From CAVVTR01 sp963751245 (lineage in GTDB: Bacteria > Acidobacteriota > Thermoanaerobaculia > Thermoanaerobaculales > Thermoanaerobaculaceae), in contig CAVVTR010000002.1 in NCBI GenBank assembly GCA_963751245.1, positions 307,495-371,494 on the forward strand: a stretch of DNA of 64,000 nt. Direction: 5' to 3'. Under the pieces are notes generated by a model. The model did not search any database, was not told the DNA's origin, and was given only the letters and a program-made list of their open reading frames with translations. A program made the position numbers and the translations under genes. This document shows positions 1 through 8,917 of this stretch, in pieces; position 1 is the stretch's first letter; every line of letters starts with the position of its first letter.

Positions 1-28
1 CTGCGAGTGAGTGTCGGGTGGCCGATGA

Positions 29-1302
29 TCATCGCCGCGTTCCCGTGGGTGTGAAGCCGAGCTCCGCACAGTCGTCGCAGAGGATCCGCTGGTCGCAGCG
101 GACCCTCGTGCAGCCGACCGGGCCGAGCAGGGCGAAGTACAGCCGGGTGAGATGGTCGCTGACCAGACCCTTGACCAGCACCAGGTCGCCCGGGCGCAGG
201 GTCGCGTCCAGCAGCCGGGCGGCGGCGAAGAGGTCCGGGCAGGCGTGCACGCACGCGGGATCGTGGCCGGCCTCGAGGGCGCCGTACTGACCGTGCGCGG
301 CATGCTCGCCAACGAAGACGACGACCTCGGCCGACCGCGCCGCCGCGTGGCCGAGGCGGGCGAGCCGCTTGCGGCGCGAGAGGTTCCCGTAGTCGGAGAC
401 GTCGCTGACGACGACGATGCGGCGCGCCGCCCGGGCGGTCGCCAGCACCGCGAGCGCCGCCTCCCACGCCTCGATGGAGCCGTCGTAGTCGTCGCGGAGC
501 ACGGTCGCGCCGTTGGGAAGCGGGACGGGCTGCAACCGGCCGGGGAACGGCTCCATCGCCTGGAGCGCCGCCGCCGCAGCGGGCAGTGGCACGCCGAGCC
601 GGCGCGCCGCGGCGAGCGCCGCGACGGTCGCCGCCGCCCAGTGCGGGCCGACGAGGCGGGTCGCGACACGGCACGACTCGCCGTCCGCGGTCCGAATGTC
701 GAAGGCCAGCCTTCCTGGCCAGCGCGCGGCGACGTTCTCGGCCCATGCGTCGAGACCGGGCGAGGTTCCGGTGCGCACGACCTCGCCCCGCGCCACACCT
801 GCCATGGCGGCGACGCGCGGGTCGTCGGCGTTGAGGACCGCAACGCCGTCGCGGCGGAGCACCTGCAGCAGCACGGCCTTCTCGCGCGCCTGGACCTCCG
901 CGTCGGCGAAGGCGCGGGTGTGGGCCGGAGCACGGCCAGGACCACGGCCACGTCGGGCCGCACGAGGCGCGCGAGCCGCCGCATCTCGCCGGGCGCGCCG
1001 ATACCGACCTCGAGCACGGCGAAGCGGTGCCAGGGGCGGACGCGCAGAACGTTGAGGGTGAGCGGGAGGCCGGTGTTCTCGTTGCCTGCCGAGCGGAAGG
1101 TCCGCCTGTGCGCAGCGAGGATCGTTCCCAGCATCTCCTTGGTGGTGGTCTTGCCGTGCGTGCCCGTGACCACGACGAAGGTGGTCCGAGGAAGCAGCCG
1201 CCGCCACAGGACCGCGGTCCAGTAGAGGAGCTGCGCGGCGAGGACGGTCGCCAGGTGGGCGGAGCGCCCCCGCGTCTGGTCGCCGAAACCGCCGGGGTTC
1301 AT
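29..1302 (-). CDS. Mur ligase family protein, one apparent frameshift
   Basis: ATP-dependent amide ligase of the Mur family, expected to join an amino acid or peptide to a carboxylate. From an ATG at 1302 the protein starts with a hydrophobic stretch (LATVLAAQLLYW) and then the P-loop TGTHGKTTTK. The reading frame then breaks near 930-940: upstream it reads RPDVAVVLAV, and the continuation PAHTRAFADAE, with the typical REKAVLL and LNADDPRV segments, lies in another frame. One missing base restores an MurF-like protein. The C-terminus carries an unusual cysteine cluster (GCTRVRC, LCDDC) that could bind zinc. The N-terminal membrane segment and the company of GNAT, PP-loop and ATP-grasp genes argue for a surface-polymer or accessory peptide ligase rather than core murF. 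The frameshift could be real or a sequencing error; the frame is otherwise intact. Confidence 0.75.
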
Positions 1303-1342
1303 TCGCGACATCATAGCCGCGCCGGCCGGCGAAGCCCGCCGG

Positions 1343-2044
1343 TCACGTCGGCCCGGAGGCGCCGCGCGGGCGCCGGTCCGCGCGCACGAAGCGCCAGCCG
1401 GGTGGCGCCGCGGCAGGGGAGCCGTGCGCGACGAGGACGTGCGGCCGCGCCCCGCACCCGATCGCCCGAACGGCCCCGGCCCGCCGGTAGCCGACCGCGA
1501 GCCACGGCGGGTAGGCCCACGGGTTGTCCGGCAGCACCGCCGCCAGGCTGCGCTCGAAGCCCCGCCGCTGCAGGTCCCGCAGGGAGAGGGAGTGGGCGGC
1601 GGGTCCGAGGCCGAGCCGGCGGTACGCGGGCTCGGTGTAGGCCCGGTACACGTAGGCATGGCGATCCGCCAACAGCAGGCGGCAGGCCAGGTACTCCACC
1701 TCGACGTCGCGGAAGCCGATCCAGGCGACATGGCGCAGACCACCGGCGCACCACGCCCCCCAGCACTCGTGGCCCTGCTCCATCCGCTGCCGGAACACCT
1801 CCGCGTCACCCTGCCCGAGCTCCACGAACGCCGCCTCGTCGCCCGGCGCGAGCAGCCGGATGCGGACCTCCGCGCGGGCGGAGCGGCCGGTGACGGGCTC
1901 GTCGAGACGCCGCTCGAGCAGCACGAGGCGGCGGTAGCCGACCTTGGAGAGCGCACCGAACCAGACGCCGCCGGGGCCCTTCTCCCGGTAGACGCGCAGC
2001 AGCCGGTTCCACAGCGGGGCCTTGCGGCCGGTCATGGCGGACAT
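1343..2044 (-). CDS. GNAT-type N-acetyltransferase
   Basis: A 233-residue protein with a GNAT-like core. The first 60 residues are a basic leader (NRLLRVYREKGPGG), followed by beta-strand-rich sequence, YVYRAYTEPAYRRLGLG as the probable acetyl-CoA motif (R-x-x-G-x-G/A type), and a C-terminal LAVGYRR segment typical of GNAT ends. It lies 40 bp upstream of the Mur ligase on the same strand and probably shares its transcript, suggesting that it acylates an amino sugar or amino acid in the same pathway. It is divergent from the methyltransferase gene, so the 2045-2234 interval should hold both promoters. The substrate cannot be read from sequence. Confidence 0.75.
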   Translation of the reverse strand: MSAMTGRKAPLWNRLLRVYREKGPGGVWFGALSKVGYRRLVLLERRLDEPVTGRSARAEVRIRLLAPGDEAAFVELGQGDAEVFRQRMEQGHECWGAWCAGGLRHVAWIGFRDVEVEYLACRLLLADRHAYVYRAYTEPAYRRLGLGPAAHSLSLRDLQRRGFERSLAAVLPDNPWAYPPWLAVGYRRAGAVRAIGCGARPHVLVAHGSPAAAPPGWRFVRADRRPRGASGPT

Positions 2045-2234
2045 CCTCGCGAGCCTGGTTCCGAGGGTACCACCCCGGTGGCCGCGACCGCTGCGCCGGC
2101 CCTCGGGCCGGCGGCCTGTTACACTTCAGCATCGACACGCGGGACCAGGCGGGGCGGGGCGCATGCTCCAGAGTGCTGCGCGGTCACACCGGGCGGGCCG
2201 TCGTCCCTTCCGGGCGCCGCCGGCGGCCGGGCGG

Positions 2235-3032
2235 ATGAGCGACCGGCGACGGGCTGTGGGGCGCGAGGGCGGTCCACCCCGCGGGGTGGACCGGGACTGG
2301 TTCGCGGAGTACGTCGGACACGCCTACCGGTGCGCCGTCGGCCGGACCCTCGCCAGGCTCGACGCACGGCCGCCGAGGGTCCTCAAGACCGACCTGTGGA
2401 ACGAGACGCTGGGCGGCGCGAGGGACGTCCTCGGTGACCTCGGCGCCAACCACATGTGCTGGTGCGTCGGCATCGACCTCGCGCTCGACGTCTGCGCCGC
2501 GGCGCGCGCCAAGATCGCCGGTCTGCCGGCGGTGCAGGCCGACATCCGGGCGCTCCCGTTCCGGTCGGGGTGCTTCGACGCCGTGCTCGACCTCTCCACC
2601 CTCGACCACGTGCCCGAACCCGACAGCGCCTCCGTGACCGCCGGGTACGTGCGGGTGCTTCGCCGCGGCGGCGTGCTGTTGCTCGTGTTCTGGCAACGCA
2701 ACCTCCTCGTGCGGCTGCGCCTGGCGGCGAAGCGGTGGCTCGGCCGGCCCGAGAAGGCGGACCAGCACTACCTGTCGCGCCGCGCGGTCCTGGCCGGGTT
2801 CGGCGATGAGCTCGTCACCGCCGAGGCGTTTGTGGCCGGCTCGCTCCTCGTCGCGCCCCAACCCCTGGTGGGGTTCTTCCTGCGTGTCCTTCCCCCGGGC
2901 GCCGCGGCGGGGCTCGTGCGCCGGGTGGTGTCGTGCGAGGTCTCCGGCCCGCTTCAGCCCCTGCTTCGGAGCATCGCCGGGCTCTACGGCGTGCTGGCGC
3001 GCCGGGGTCCGCGGCCGGGCGAGCGGCCGTGA
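2235..3032 (+). CDS. Class I SAM-dependent methyltransferase
   Basis: Methyltransferase of the type-11 fold. The SAM pocket is recognisable as VGIDLALDVCAAAR (motif I/II acidic residue), ADIRALPFRSGCFDAVLD (motif post-II/III) and YVRVLRRGGVLLLVF (motif V). The usual glycine-rich motif I is weak (LGDLGANHMCWCVG). The chosen start is the ATG at 2235; an in-frame ATG at 2163 would add 24 basic, low-complexity residues. The stop overlaps the GTG of the next gene by four bases (GTGA), so the two are translationally coupled. The C-terminal third is hydrophobic (FVAGSLLVAPQPLVGFFLRVLP). It is likely a tailoring enzyme for the product of this cluster. Confidence 0.8.
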   Translation: MSDRRRAVGREGGPPRGVDRDWFAEYVGHAYRCAVGRTLARLDARPPRVLKTDLWNETLGGARDVLGDLGANHMCWCVGIDLALDVCAAARAKIAGLPAVQADIRALPFRSGCFDAVLDLSTLDHVPEPDSASVTAGYVRVLRRGGVLLLVFWQRNLLVRLRLAAKRWLGRPEKADQHYLSRRAVLAGFGDELVTAEAFVAGSLLVAPQPLVGFFLRVLPPGAAAGLVRRVVSCEVSGPLQPLLRSIAGLYGVLARRGPRPGERP

Positions 3033-4318
3033 TCGTCGGCGACCCGCGCGTCACCGTCGGCGCGGACGAGGTCACCGTCGCGGCCGAAGTCACGGTGGAG
3101 AGAGCGATCAGGCCTTCAGACGACGGGCGGACCTATCCGCCGGAGCTCTACTTCGCGTTCCCGCGCGCCCTCGCGCCGTTCGTCGGCGACCGCGCCGACG
3201 CCTTCGCGGCCGCGCTGCTTCCCCTCGCCATGCGGCGCGGCGAGCGGCTCCGCCTGCGAGGGGACCTCTCCTGCCGGCTCGCGCATGGGTTGCGTGACTA
3301 CCAGCGCATCCAGGCCACCTGGAAGCCGGACTTCTTCACGACCGTCCCGCTGGAGTGCGACGGGATCACCTGCCGCGCGCCGGACGAGGGGTCGGGCGCC
3401 GTCGGCAGCGCGTTCTCCGGCGGCGTCGACTCGTTCCACACGCTGTGGACGCACCTCGCCGCCAACGAGGCGTACGCCCCCTACGCGATCACCCACTGCC
3501 TGATGATCAACGGCTTCGACGAGGACACGGACCTCGGGGAGACCGGCCGGTTCCGGGCGCTCCGGCAGGTCTACGAGCCCATGCTGGCCGAGCTCGGCCT
3601 CACCCTCCTGGTCGTCCGCACCAACCTGCGGCGGTTCATCGATCCCTGGATCCTCGAGCAGGCGTTCTCGGCATCGGTGGCCGCCTCCGCTCTGGCGCTG
3701 GGGGACCTGTTCTCGCGCTTCTACCTTCCCTCCTCGGGAGTCTTCGCCGTGTACGCGGACGCCCGCGACGGCGGGCACCCCATGCTCGACCACCTCCTGA
3801 GCACGGAGACGATGGAGACCGTCCACGATGGCGGCCACCTCACCCGGATCGAGAAGACCGTGGCGCTGTCGCGCTGGCCGGTGACCTTCCACCGGCTGCG
3901 CGTGTGCTTCCGCCCGACCGACGCGCGGCCGGAGGCCGGGACTGTCGTCAACTGCTGTGCGTGTGAGAAGTGCCTCCGCACGATGGCGGCGCTGGAGGTG
4001 GCCGGAGCGCTGTCCCGCTACACGTGCTTCCCGCAGCCGCTCACCCGCCGGCGCATCCGGAGCACCGACTGCCGCCGGCCGGCGGCGAGGTTCTTCGCCG
4101 GCGAGACCCGCCGCTACGCCAGGAGCGTGGGCCGCAGGGACGTGGCCCGCGACATGCGCCTGGCCGTGCTCCTGAGCATTACGGTCCGCCCCTGGCTCGC
4201 CCGCCTCGCCGCTTTCAGCCACGCCCTCCAGAGCCGCTCGAGGACGTACGCCGCCGCCGTCCGCCTTCCCAAGGCGTTCATCAGGCGGCTCGGCTGGGGC
4301 AGGGGCTGGCTGTACTGA
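3029..4318 (+). CDS. PP-loop ATP pyrophosphatase-like protein with a Cys cluster
   Basis: A 429-residue protein with the N-type PP-loop signature SGGVDS at residues 130-135, which would adenylate a substrate while releasing pyrophosphate. A C-terminal NCCACEKC cluster (residues 309-315) resembles the zinc site of QueC-like enzymes. The N-terminal ~110 residues are beta-rich and unassigned. GTG at 3029 is preferred because it overlaps the upstream stop, and the long upstream extension is low complexity. QueC-like PP-loop proteins of this size are known in surface-polysaccharide loci, but this one is not the queuosine enzyme itself. Adenylation of a carboxylate or amide in the same pathway as the neighbouring ligases is inference. 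Confidence 0.75.
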   Translation: MIVGDPRVTVGADEVTVAAEVTVERAIRPSDDGRTYPPELYFAFPRALAPFVGDRADAFAAALLPLAMRRGERLRLRGDLSCRLAHGLRDYQRIQATWKPDFFTTVPLECDGITCRAPDEGSGAVGSAFSGGVDSFHTLWTHLAANEAYAPYAITHCLMINGFDEDTDLGETGRFRALRQVYEPMLAELGLTLLVVRTNLRRFIDPWILEQAFSASVAASALALGDLFSRFYLPSSGVFAVYADARDGGHPMLDHLLSTETMETVHDGGHLTRIEKTVALSRWPVTFHRLRVCFRPTDARPEAGTVVNCCACEKCLRTMAALEVAGALSRYTCFPQPLTRRRIRSTDCRRPAARFFAGETRRYARSVGRRDVARDMRLAVLLSITVRPWLARLAAFSHALQSRSRTYAAAVRLPKAFIRRLGWGRGWLY

Positions 4319-4352
4319 GCCCGGCCGGGAGAGGGACGAGGCCGCGTTCCGG

Positions 4353-5450
4353 CTAGCGCCGCGCGCCGCGGACGATGCCGTGGTGCTCGTAGAAGCGGCG
4401 GATCCGGGGGTCGGCGAGGAGGCCTCCGTGCACCTGCAGGACCGCGAGGCCGGCGCCACCGTTCGCCTCGATGATGGTGAAGGAAGGCTCGGTGACCGCC
4501 ACGTCCCAGGCGATGAACGGCAGGTAGGCGAAGCGCCGCGAGTACTCGAGGACCCCCTCCACGATCCCGCTCCACCCCGGGACCTCGACGCCGGCGATGG
4601 GCGCACCGGTCTCCGGATGGTGCTCGTGCCACTCCACGGACCACCTCTCGTCCCTGGCCGCTCCCGGCCCCAGACGGCCGGTGGAGGGATCCACCAGCGC
4701 GCTCAGCCCGCCGCGTCCGCCGACGAAGTTGTCGACGGGGAAGGAGCGGGACGTGCCGATGCGCTGCACGGCCCGGGCGATGAAGGTCTCCCCCGAGTCG
4801 GGGTCGATCATGGTCATGATCCGCAGGCTGTTCACCGTGCCGGAATACAGTGAGGCGCCGTACGGGCCCTGCGTCACGTAGCCGCACACGATGCCGGCGT
4901 CGAGGCCTCCGAGCAGGCGGGCCGCGGCCTCGCCGCCGACCGGCGCACCGTTGACCCGCAGGCCGTCCCGGCCGCTGCTGACCAGGTCGAGGAAGCCGAA
5001 GCCGTGGTATCCCCAGCGCGGCTTGACGACGACGCGCCCGGCCTCCCGCGCCAGGCCCCCGAGCAGCTCCGCGGCCGGGCCGTGGCTGGGCGGGTCGAGC
5101 ATGTACAACCGGCCCGCCCGGATCACCCCATAGAGCTTCGGCACCGGCATGCCGTAGAGGAGCATCACGGCGTGCGCGAAGAGCTTGTCGTCGAACACCG
5201 TGCGATAGCGCCTGTTGATGTTCTCGGTGCGCAGCAGGTGGAGGTCCGAGAGGTAGTCATCGGGGCGGGCGCCGCGGTCGAGCCCGTAGAGCCGGAAGCT
5301 GGAGCGCCTGAAACCCCTGCGCCAGGCGCGCAGCGCCAACGCGGGCGAGAGGCCGGCGGGGGAGGAGAGATCGTCCTTGAAGGTGGCCGCCAGGCCGAGC
5401 AGCCAGCGCAGCTTCGCGACGATCGCGGCTCGGCGCCGGAGCGCCGGCAT
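4353..5450 (-). CDS. ATP-grasp protein, sugar-transfer-associated type
   Basis: A 365-residue ATP-grasp ligase resembling the family often found with sugar transferases. Visible landmarks are FDDKLFAHAVMLLYGMPVPKLYGV (start of the grasp domain), VVVKPRWGYHGFGFLDL (ATP-binding lysine and glycine loop), SLRIMTMIDPDSGE, and the metal-binding end FTIIEANGGAG. The ATG at 5450 (followed by PALRRRA) was chosen; the open frame continues upstream in poor-quality sequence and a GTG pair near 5530 is an alternative. It is convergent with the PP-loop gene, only 34 bp apart. It probably ligates an amino acid or similar group to a glycan; the substrate is unknown. Confidence 0.8.
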   Translation of the reverse strand: MPALRRRAAIVAKLRWLLGLAATFKDDLSSPAGLSPALALRAWRRGFRRSSFRLYGLDRGARPDDYLSDLHLLRTENINRRYRTVFDDKLFAHAVMLLYGMPVPKLYGVIRAGRLYMLDPPSHGPAAELLGGLAREAGRVVVKPRWGYHGFGFLDLVSSGRDGLRVNGAPVGGEAAARLLGGLDAGIVCGYVTQGPYGASLYSGTVNSLRIMTMIDPDSGETFIARAVQRIGTSRSFPVDNFVGGRGGLSALVDPSTGRLGPGAARDERWSVEWHEHHPETGAPIAGVEVPGWSGIVEGVLEYSRRFAYLPFIAWDVAVTEPSFTIIEANGGAGLAVLQVHGGLLADPRIRRFYEHHGIVRGARR

Positions 5451-5625
5451 CGGCTGGCCCGGGAAGTCCGGGACGCCGCCGGGATCGCGGCCGGAACCGT
5501 CGTGGCCCGCTCGCTTCCGGAGGGATGTCACCACCTGAGTGTGCGGGAGGGCGCATCCGCCGTCAAGGCGAGCGCCGGAGATGCGAAACCGCCGCGCGGG
5601 CCGGGAGCGGTGAGGCGCGGCCCCG

Positions 5626-6441
5626 ATGGGGAAAGGCCTCCGCGGCTTTCGTGTTGCACACAGCAGGGTGTGCGGGCACCATGAAGCCGCCGGCGCCCCA
5701 GTGCCGGCGACTGCGGAGGTCGAGGTGGAGACGGCGAAGATCGCGTACAGGGACGGCGACACCGGGCTCGAGGGGCACCTCGCCTGGGACGGGTCTGTCG
5801 CAGGCAGGCGTCCGGGAGTGCTCGTGGTGCACGACTGGATGGGCATCTCGGCGGAGACCGAACGGCGCTGCGCGATGCTGGCCGGGCTCGGCTACGTCGC
5901 CTTCGCGGCCGACGTCTACGGCAAGGGGGTCCGGCCCTCCTCCCGAGAGGAGGCGGCCGCGATGGCCGGCGCCTACAGGGGAGACCGGGCCGTCTATCGC
6001 CGCCGCCTGGAAGCGGCGCTCAACGAGCTGGGGAGGCACCCGCTGGTCGACCGGGACCGCTGCGCGGCGATCGGCTACTGCTTCGGCGGCACGGGGGCCC
6101 TCGAGCTCGCCCGCGCGGGCGCCGATCTCGCGGGTGTCGTGTCCTTCCACGGCGGGCTCGACAGCCTGCATCCCGGGGACGCCGGGTCGATCAGGGCCAG
6201 GGTGCTCGTGTTGCACGGGGCGGACGACCCCACCATGTCCGCCGGGCAGGTGGCGGCGTTCCAGGACGAGCTTCGGAACGCCGGCGTGGACTGGCAGATG
6301 GTCTACTACGGCGGGGCCGTCCACTCGTTCACCAACCCCGGAGCGGGAAGCGACGCCGGCCGCGGCGTGGCCTACGATGAGCGCGCCGACCGCCGCTCGT
6401 GGCAGGCGATGCGGGACTTCTTCGACGAGATCTTCGGCTAG
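5626..6441 (+). CDS. Dienelactone hydrolase family protein
   Basis: Alpha/beta hydrolase of the dienelactone hydrolase family, about 245 core residues. The nucleophile elbow GYCFGG carries the family cysteine, GADDPTMSAGQ gives the acid, and GGAVHSFTNP gives the histidine. VLVVHDWMGIS is the oxyanion-side strand. ATG at 5626 has a GAGG nine bases upstream; GTG codons at 5701 and 5725 are reasonable alternative starts because the first 30 residues look uninformative. The enzyme is cytoplasmic by appearance, with no signal peptide. It stands alone between the ATP-grasp gene and a tandem repeat, so context does not reveal a substrate. Confidence 0.88.
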   Translation: MGKGLRGFRVAHSRVCGHHEAAGAPVPATAEVEVETAKIAYRDGDTGLEGHLAWDGSVAGRRPGVLVVHDWMGISAETERRCAMLAGLGYVAFAADVYGKGVRPSSREEAAAMAGAYRGDRAVYRRRLEAALNELGRHPLVDRDRCAAIGYCFGGTGALELARAGADLAGVVSFHGGLDSLHPGDAGSIRARVLVLHGADDPTMSAGQVAAFQDELRNAGVDWQMVYYGGAVHSFTNPGAGSDAGRGVAYDERADRRSWQAMRDFFDEIFG

Positions 6442-6895
6442 GAGGGTGCTGCGCAGAGGCTCCGGCTGCGGCTTGCGCTGGCATCCGCCTGGCGGCGGCG
6501 CGCTCGCGGAACGTCCTCGACGGAGGTTCCAACTCCGCCTGCGGGCGTTCCGCTCGCGCTTCTTGGCCGGCGCCATCGCAACCCTCGCTTTCGTCGCTCT
6601 ACGCGCACCCTCCTCGGAGGGTGCGCGCAGGGCCGGCTGCGGCTTGCGCTGGCATCCGCCTGGCGGCGGCGCGCTTCGCGGAACGTCCTCGACGGAGGTT
6701 CCAACTCCGCCTGCGGGCGTTCCGCTCGCGCTTCTTGCCAGCCGGCGCCATCGCAACCCTCGCTTTCGTCGCTCTACGCAGCACCCTCCTCGGAGGTGTC
6801 GCGCAGAGGCTCCGGCTGCGGCTTGCGCTGGCATCCGCCTGGCGGCGGCGCGCTTCGCGGAACGTCCTCGACGGAGGTTCCAGCTCCGCTCACGC
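6442..6895. repeat. Three-copy tandem repeat, units of 171-179 bp
   Basis: Three near-identical units lie between two genes. The landmark GGCTGCGGCTTGCGCTGG begins at 6464, 6635 and 6814, giving steps of 171 and 179 bp. The third unit diverges at about 6890. Unit junctions contain hairpin-forming sequence, for example GCACCCTCC-TC-GGAGGGTGC at 6605-6624. All six frames stay open because of base composition, but the sequence lacks codon-like behaviour between copies. It is non-coding repetitive DNA that may also serve as a terminator for the upstream hydrolase gene. Confidence 0.85.
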
Positions 6896-7118
6896 GGTGT
6901 CCTGGTCCCCGTCCATCGCCGCCTCCCCCCGCCCGCACCGGGGCGTTCCACCGCCTTCGCCTTGCCCGTGGACAGGCGTCAACGATTCACGACACGCCGC
7001 TGAGACGGAGCCGCGCGGGCCGGAGGCGGTGGCCGGAGAGGGCGGGGCGGCGCGAGGCGGCGCCCACGGGCAACCGGCACGGCGGTCCCGCGTAGACCTC
7101 CCCAGGAGGACCACGCCC

Positions 7119-8639
7119 ATGTCCCGCTGGAGAAGCGGACTGCACGCGTGCGGGCCCGTCGTCGCCGCCATGGGGATCGTCGCCGGGCTCGCACCCGCGG
7201 CGCGCGCCGACTCGCCGGTCTCGATCGGAACCCTGCGGGCGCTCCACTCCGGAGTCCTGCAGGAGGACCGCACCGTCTCGGTCCGCCTGCCGCCGGACTA
7301 CGACGACGGTGCGCTGTCGTATCCGGTCGTCTACCTCCTCTACGGCGACCAGGCCGAAGGCTACTTCGCCGAGACCGTCTTCGCCCTCGAGCGGCTGGCG
7401 GGCGGGGGCGAGATCCCCGGGTTCATCCTGGTGGGGATCCACAACACCGACCGCTACGGCGACCTGCTCCCGGTCGGCCGGGACGGCCGGCCGGGCGGTG
7501 CGGACCGCTTCATGGAGTTCCTCCGGAGCGAGCTCTTCCCCTTCGTGGAGGCCTCCTACCGGACCCGGCCCTTCCGCCTGCTCATCGGCCCCCAGGCGGG
7601 AGGTCCGTTCGGCCTCTACGCCCTGATCCGGCGCCCGGCCCTGTTCGACGCGTTCGTCCTCGAAAACCCCCTTGCCCCGCCGCAGAGCCGGCGTCTTCTC
7701 GCGGACGGGCTCCGCGCGCTCGTCGCGGCCAGCCCGCAGCTGAGGACGCAACTGGTCGTCAACACCTTCGACCGGGTCGGCCCCGAGGACTGCGCCGAGG
7801 CCACCAGGGCGCTCGCCGGTCTCCTGGACGAGCTGGCCGGATCGGGCCCTCCAGGCCTGAGGATCCGGCGGTACCACGTGGAGGAACCGACCTTCGTGCC
7901 GTCGCTGGACCTCGAGCCCGCTCTGCGCGCGCTCTTCGAGGGCTTCCGTCCCGCACAGGGGACGAGTTTCGAGGGGCTGCCCGACATTCTCGCGTACTAC
8001 CGGGAGCAGAGCCTGCGGCTCGGCTTCGAGGTTGATCCTCCGTCGTTGCTCCTCTCGCTCTCCGCCGACGAGCTGTCGCGCGCGCGCCGCACCGACGCCG
8101 CGCGGGAGGTGCTCGCCTACGCCCTGTGCCTGCGGCCGTGCGACGCCGACGCCATGGCCCGCATGGGGAGCCTCCTGCTCGGCGAGGGCGAGCCGCGGCT
8201 GGCCGAGCCCTACTTCCGGACCCTGCTCGACGTGCACCCGGACCCCTTCCTCGCTCGGCGGCTGGAGACCATCCGGCGCATGCTCGCCGGCTCGGCGGCG
8301 CTCGCCCTGTCCGATGCCCTGAAGGAAGGACCGGCGGCCGGCCGGGCGAAGCTCCACGAGCTCGAGGGAGGAGGGGATCCCGCCCTCTACTTCGACGAGC
8401 GGGAGCTCAACGCCCTGGGCTACCGGCTGCTCGGGCGCGGCCGCGCCGCCGAGGCCGTGCTCGTCCTGGAGCTCGCGGCTCGGCGCTTCCCGGGATCGTG
8501 GAACGCGCACGACAGCCTCGGCGAGGCGTACGCGGCGGCGGGCCGGTACGGGGACGCGGTCCTGTCCTACGAGGCGTCGCTCCGCCTCAACCCGGACAAC
8601 CACAACGCGAGAGCCGTGCTGGAGAGGCTGCGCGACTGA
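7119..8639 (+). CDS. Exported esterase-fold protein with TPRs, catalytic Ser missing
   Basis: A 506-residue protein preceded by a clear AGGAGG at 7104. A signal peptide (GLAPAARA, cleavage near residue 30) is followed by a putative-esterase alpha/beta domain (YPVVYLLYGDQ, FMEFLRSELFPFVEASYRTRPFRL). The C-terminal ~200 residues hold TPR-like helices (ELNALGYRLLGRGRAAEAV, HDSLGEAYAAAGRYGDAVL). The nucleophile elbow, normally GHSxGG in this family, reads GPQAGG here, so the serine is a glutamine. The fold is therefore probably kept for binding rather than catalysis. It is exported by prediction. It is distinct from the efflux operon that begins about 280 bp downstream. Confidence 0.8.
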   Translation: MSRWRSGLHACGPVVAAMGIVAGLAPAARADSPVSIGTLRALHSGVLQEDRTVSVRLPPDYDDGALSYPVVYLLYGDQAEGYFAETVFALERLAGGGEIPGFILVGIHNTDRYGDLLPVGRDGRPGGADRFMEFLRSELFPFVEASYRTRPFRLLIGPQAGGPFGLYALIRRPALFDAFVLENPLAPPQSRRLLADGLRALVAASPQLRTQLVVNTFDRVGPEDCAEATRALAGLLDELAGSGPPGLRIRRYHVEEPTFVPSLDLEPALRALFEGFRPAQGTSFEGLPDILAYYREQSLRLGFEVDPPSLLLSLSADELSRARRTDAAREVLAYALCLRPCDADAMARMGSLLLGEGEPRLAEPYFRTLLDVHPDPFLARRLETIRRMLAGSAALALSDALKEGPAAGRAKLHELEGGGDPALYFDERELNALGYRLLGRGRAAEAVLVLELAARRFPGSWNAHDSLGEAYAAAGRYGDAVLSYEASLRLNPDNHNARAVLERLRD

Positions 8640-8769
8640 GGCGTTCCCCGATGGACCACGTGGACGACCGCCGCGCCGCGTCGGTTCCGGTGCCGCCGCC
8701 CGGACCCGGCCGCCGATCGTGCGATCGCCGGGCTCTGGATCCATCCGCCCCGGCCGAGGGCCGCGCCGG

Positions 8770-8806
8770 TGTCCGCAGGCGGACGATGGCTGCCCGTTCG
8801 CGGACA
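8770..8806 (+). promoter_or_regulatory. Paired 16-bp palindromes, probable NtrC-type enhancer
   Basis: TGTCCGCAGGCGGACG at 8770 and TGCCCGTTCGCGGACA at 8791 both fit TGTCCG-N4-CGGACA and start 21 bp apart, two helical turns. A matching pair with the same 21-bp phasing stands at 17024-17060. They lie about 72 bp before a sigma-54-like promoter. The regulator encoded at 14188 is the obvious candidate ligand; that link is inference. Confidence 0.6.
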
Positions 8807-8877
8807 CCGCTCGCCGCCGGCGGCTTCGGATGTCTGCGGAAGACGTTCGTGAGAAACGGCTTGCGCTCGTGCATGAG

Positions 8878-8896
8878 TTGGCACGGAAGCCGCAAA
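8878..8896 (+). promoter_or_regulatory. Sigma-54-like promoter of the efflux operon
   Basis: TTGGCAC at 8878 and GC at 8892 give the invariant GG-N10-GC spacing of -24/-12 promoters. The -12 element is CCGCA rather than TTGCA, so the match is imperfect. Transcription would begin near 8905, just before the AGGGAG and ATG at 8918. Confidence 0.55.
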
Positions 8897-8917
8897 GAGG
8901 CGGGTAGGGAGACGGCC

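Noticed and set aside
3029..4318. Naming the PP-loop protein queC
   Set aside because: It shares the SGGVDS and cysteine cluster but has a ~110-residue N-terminal extension and no other queuosine genes nearby.
6442..6895. A CRISPR array
   Set aside because: There are only three units of 171-179 bp, nearly identical along their whole length, with no short-repeat/unique-spacer alternation and no cas genes nearby.
6399..7118. A 240-codon upstream extension of the esterase-like protein through the tandem repeat
   Set aside because: The ATG at 7119 has a perfect AGGAGG and a signal peptide right after it; the upstream part only translates repeats.
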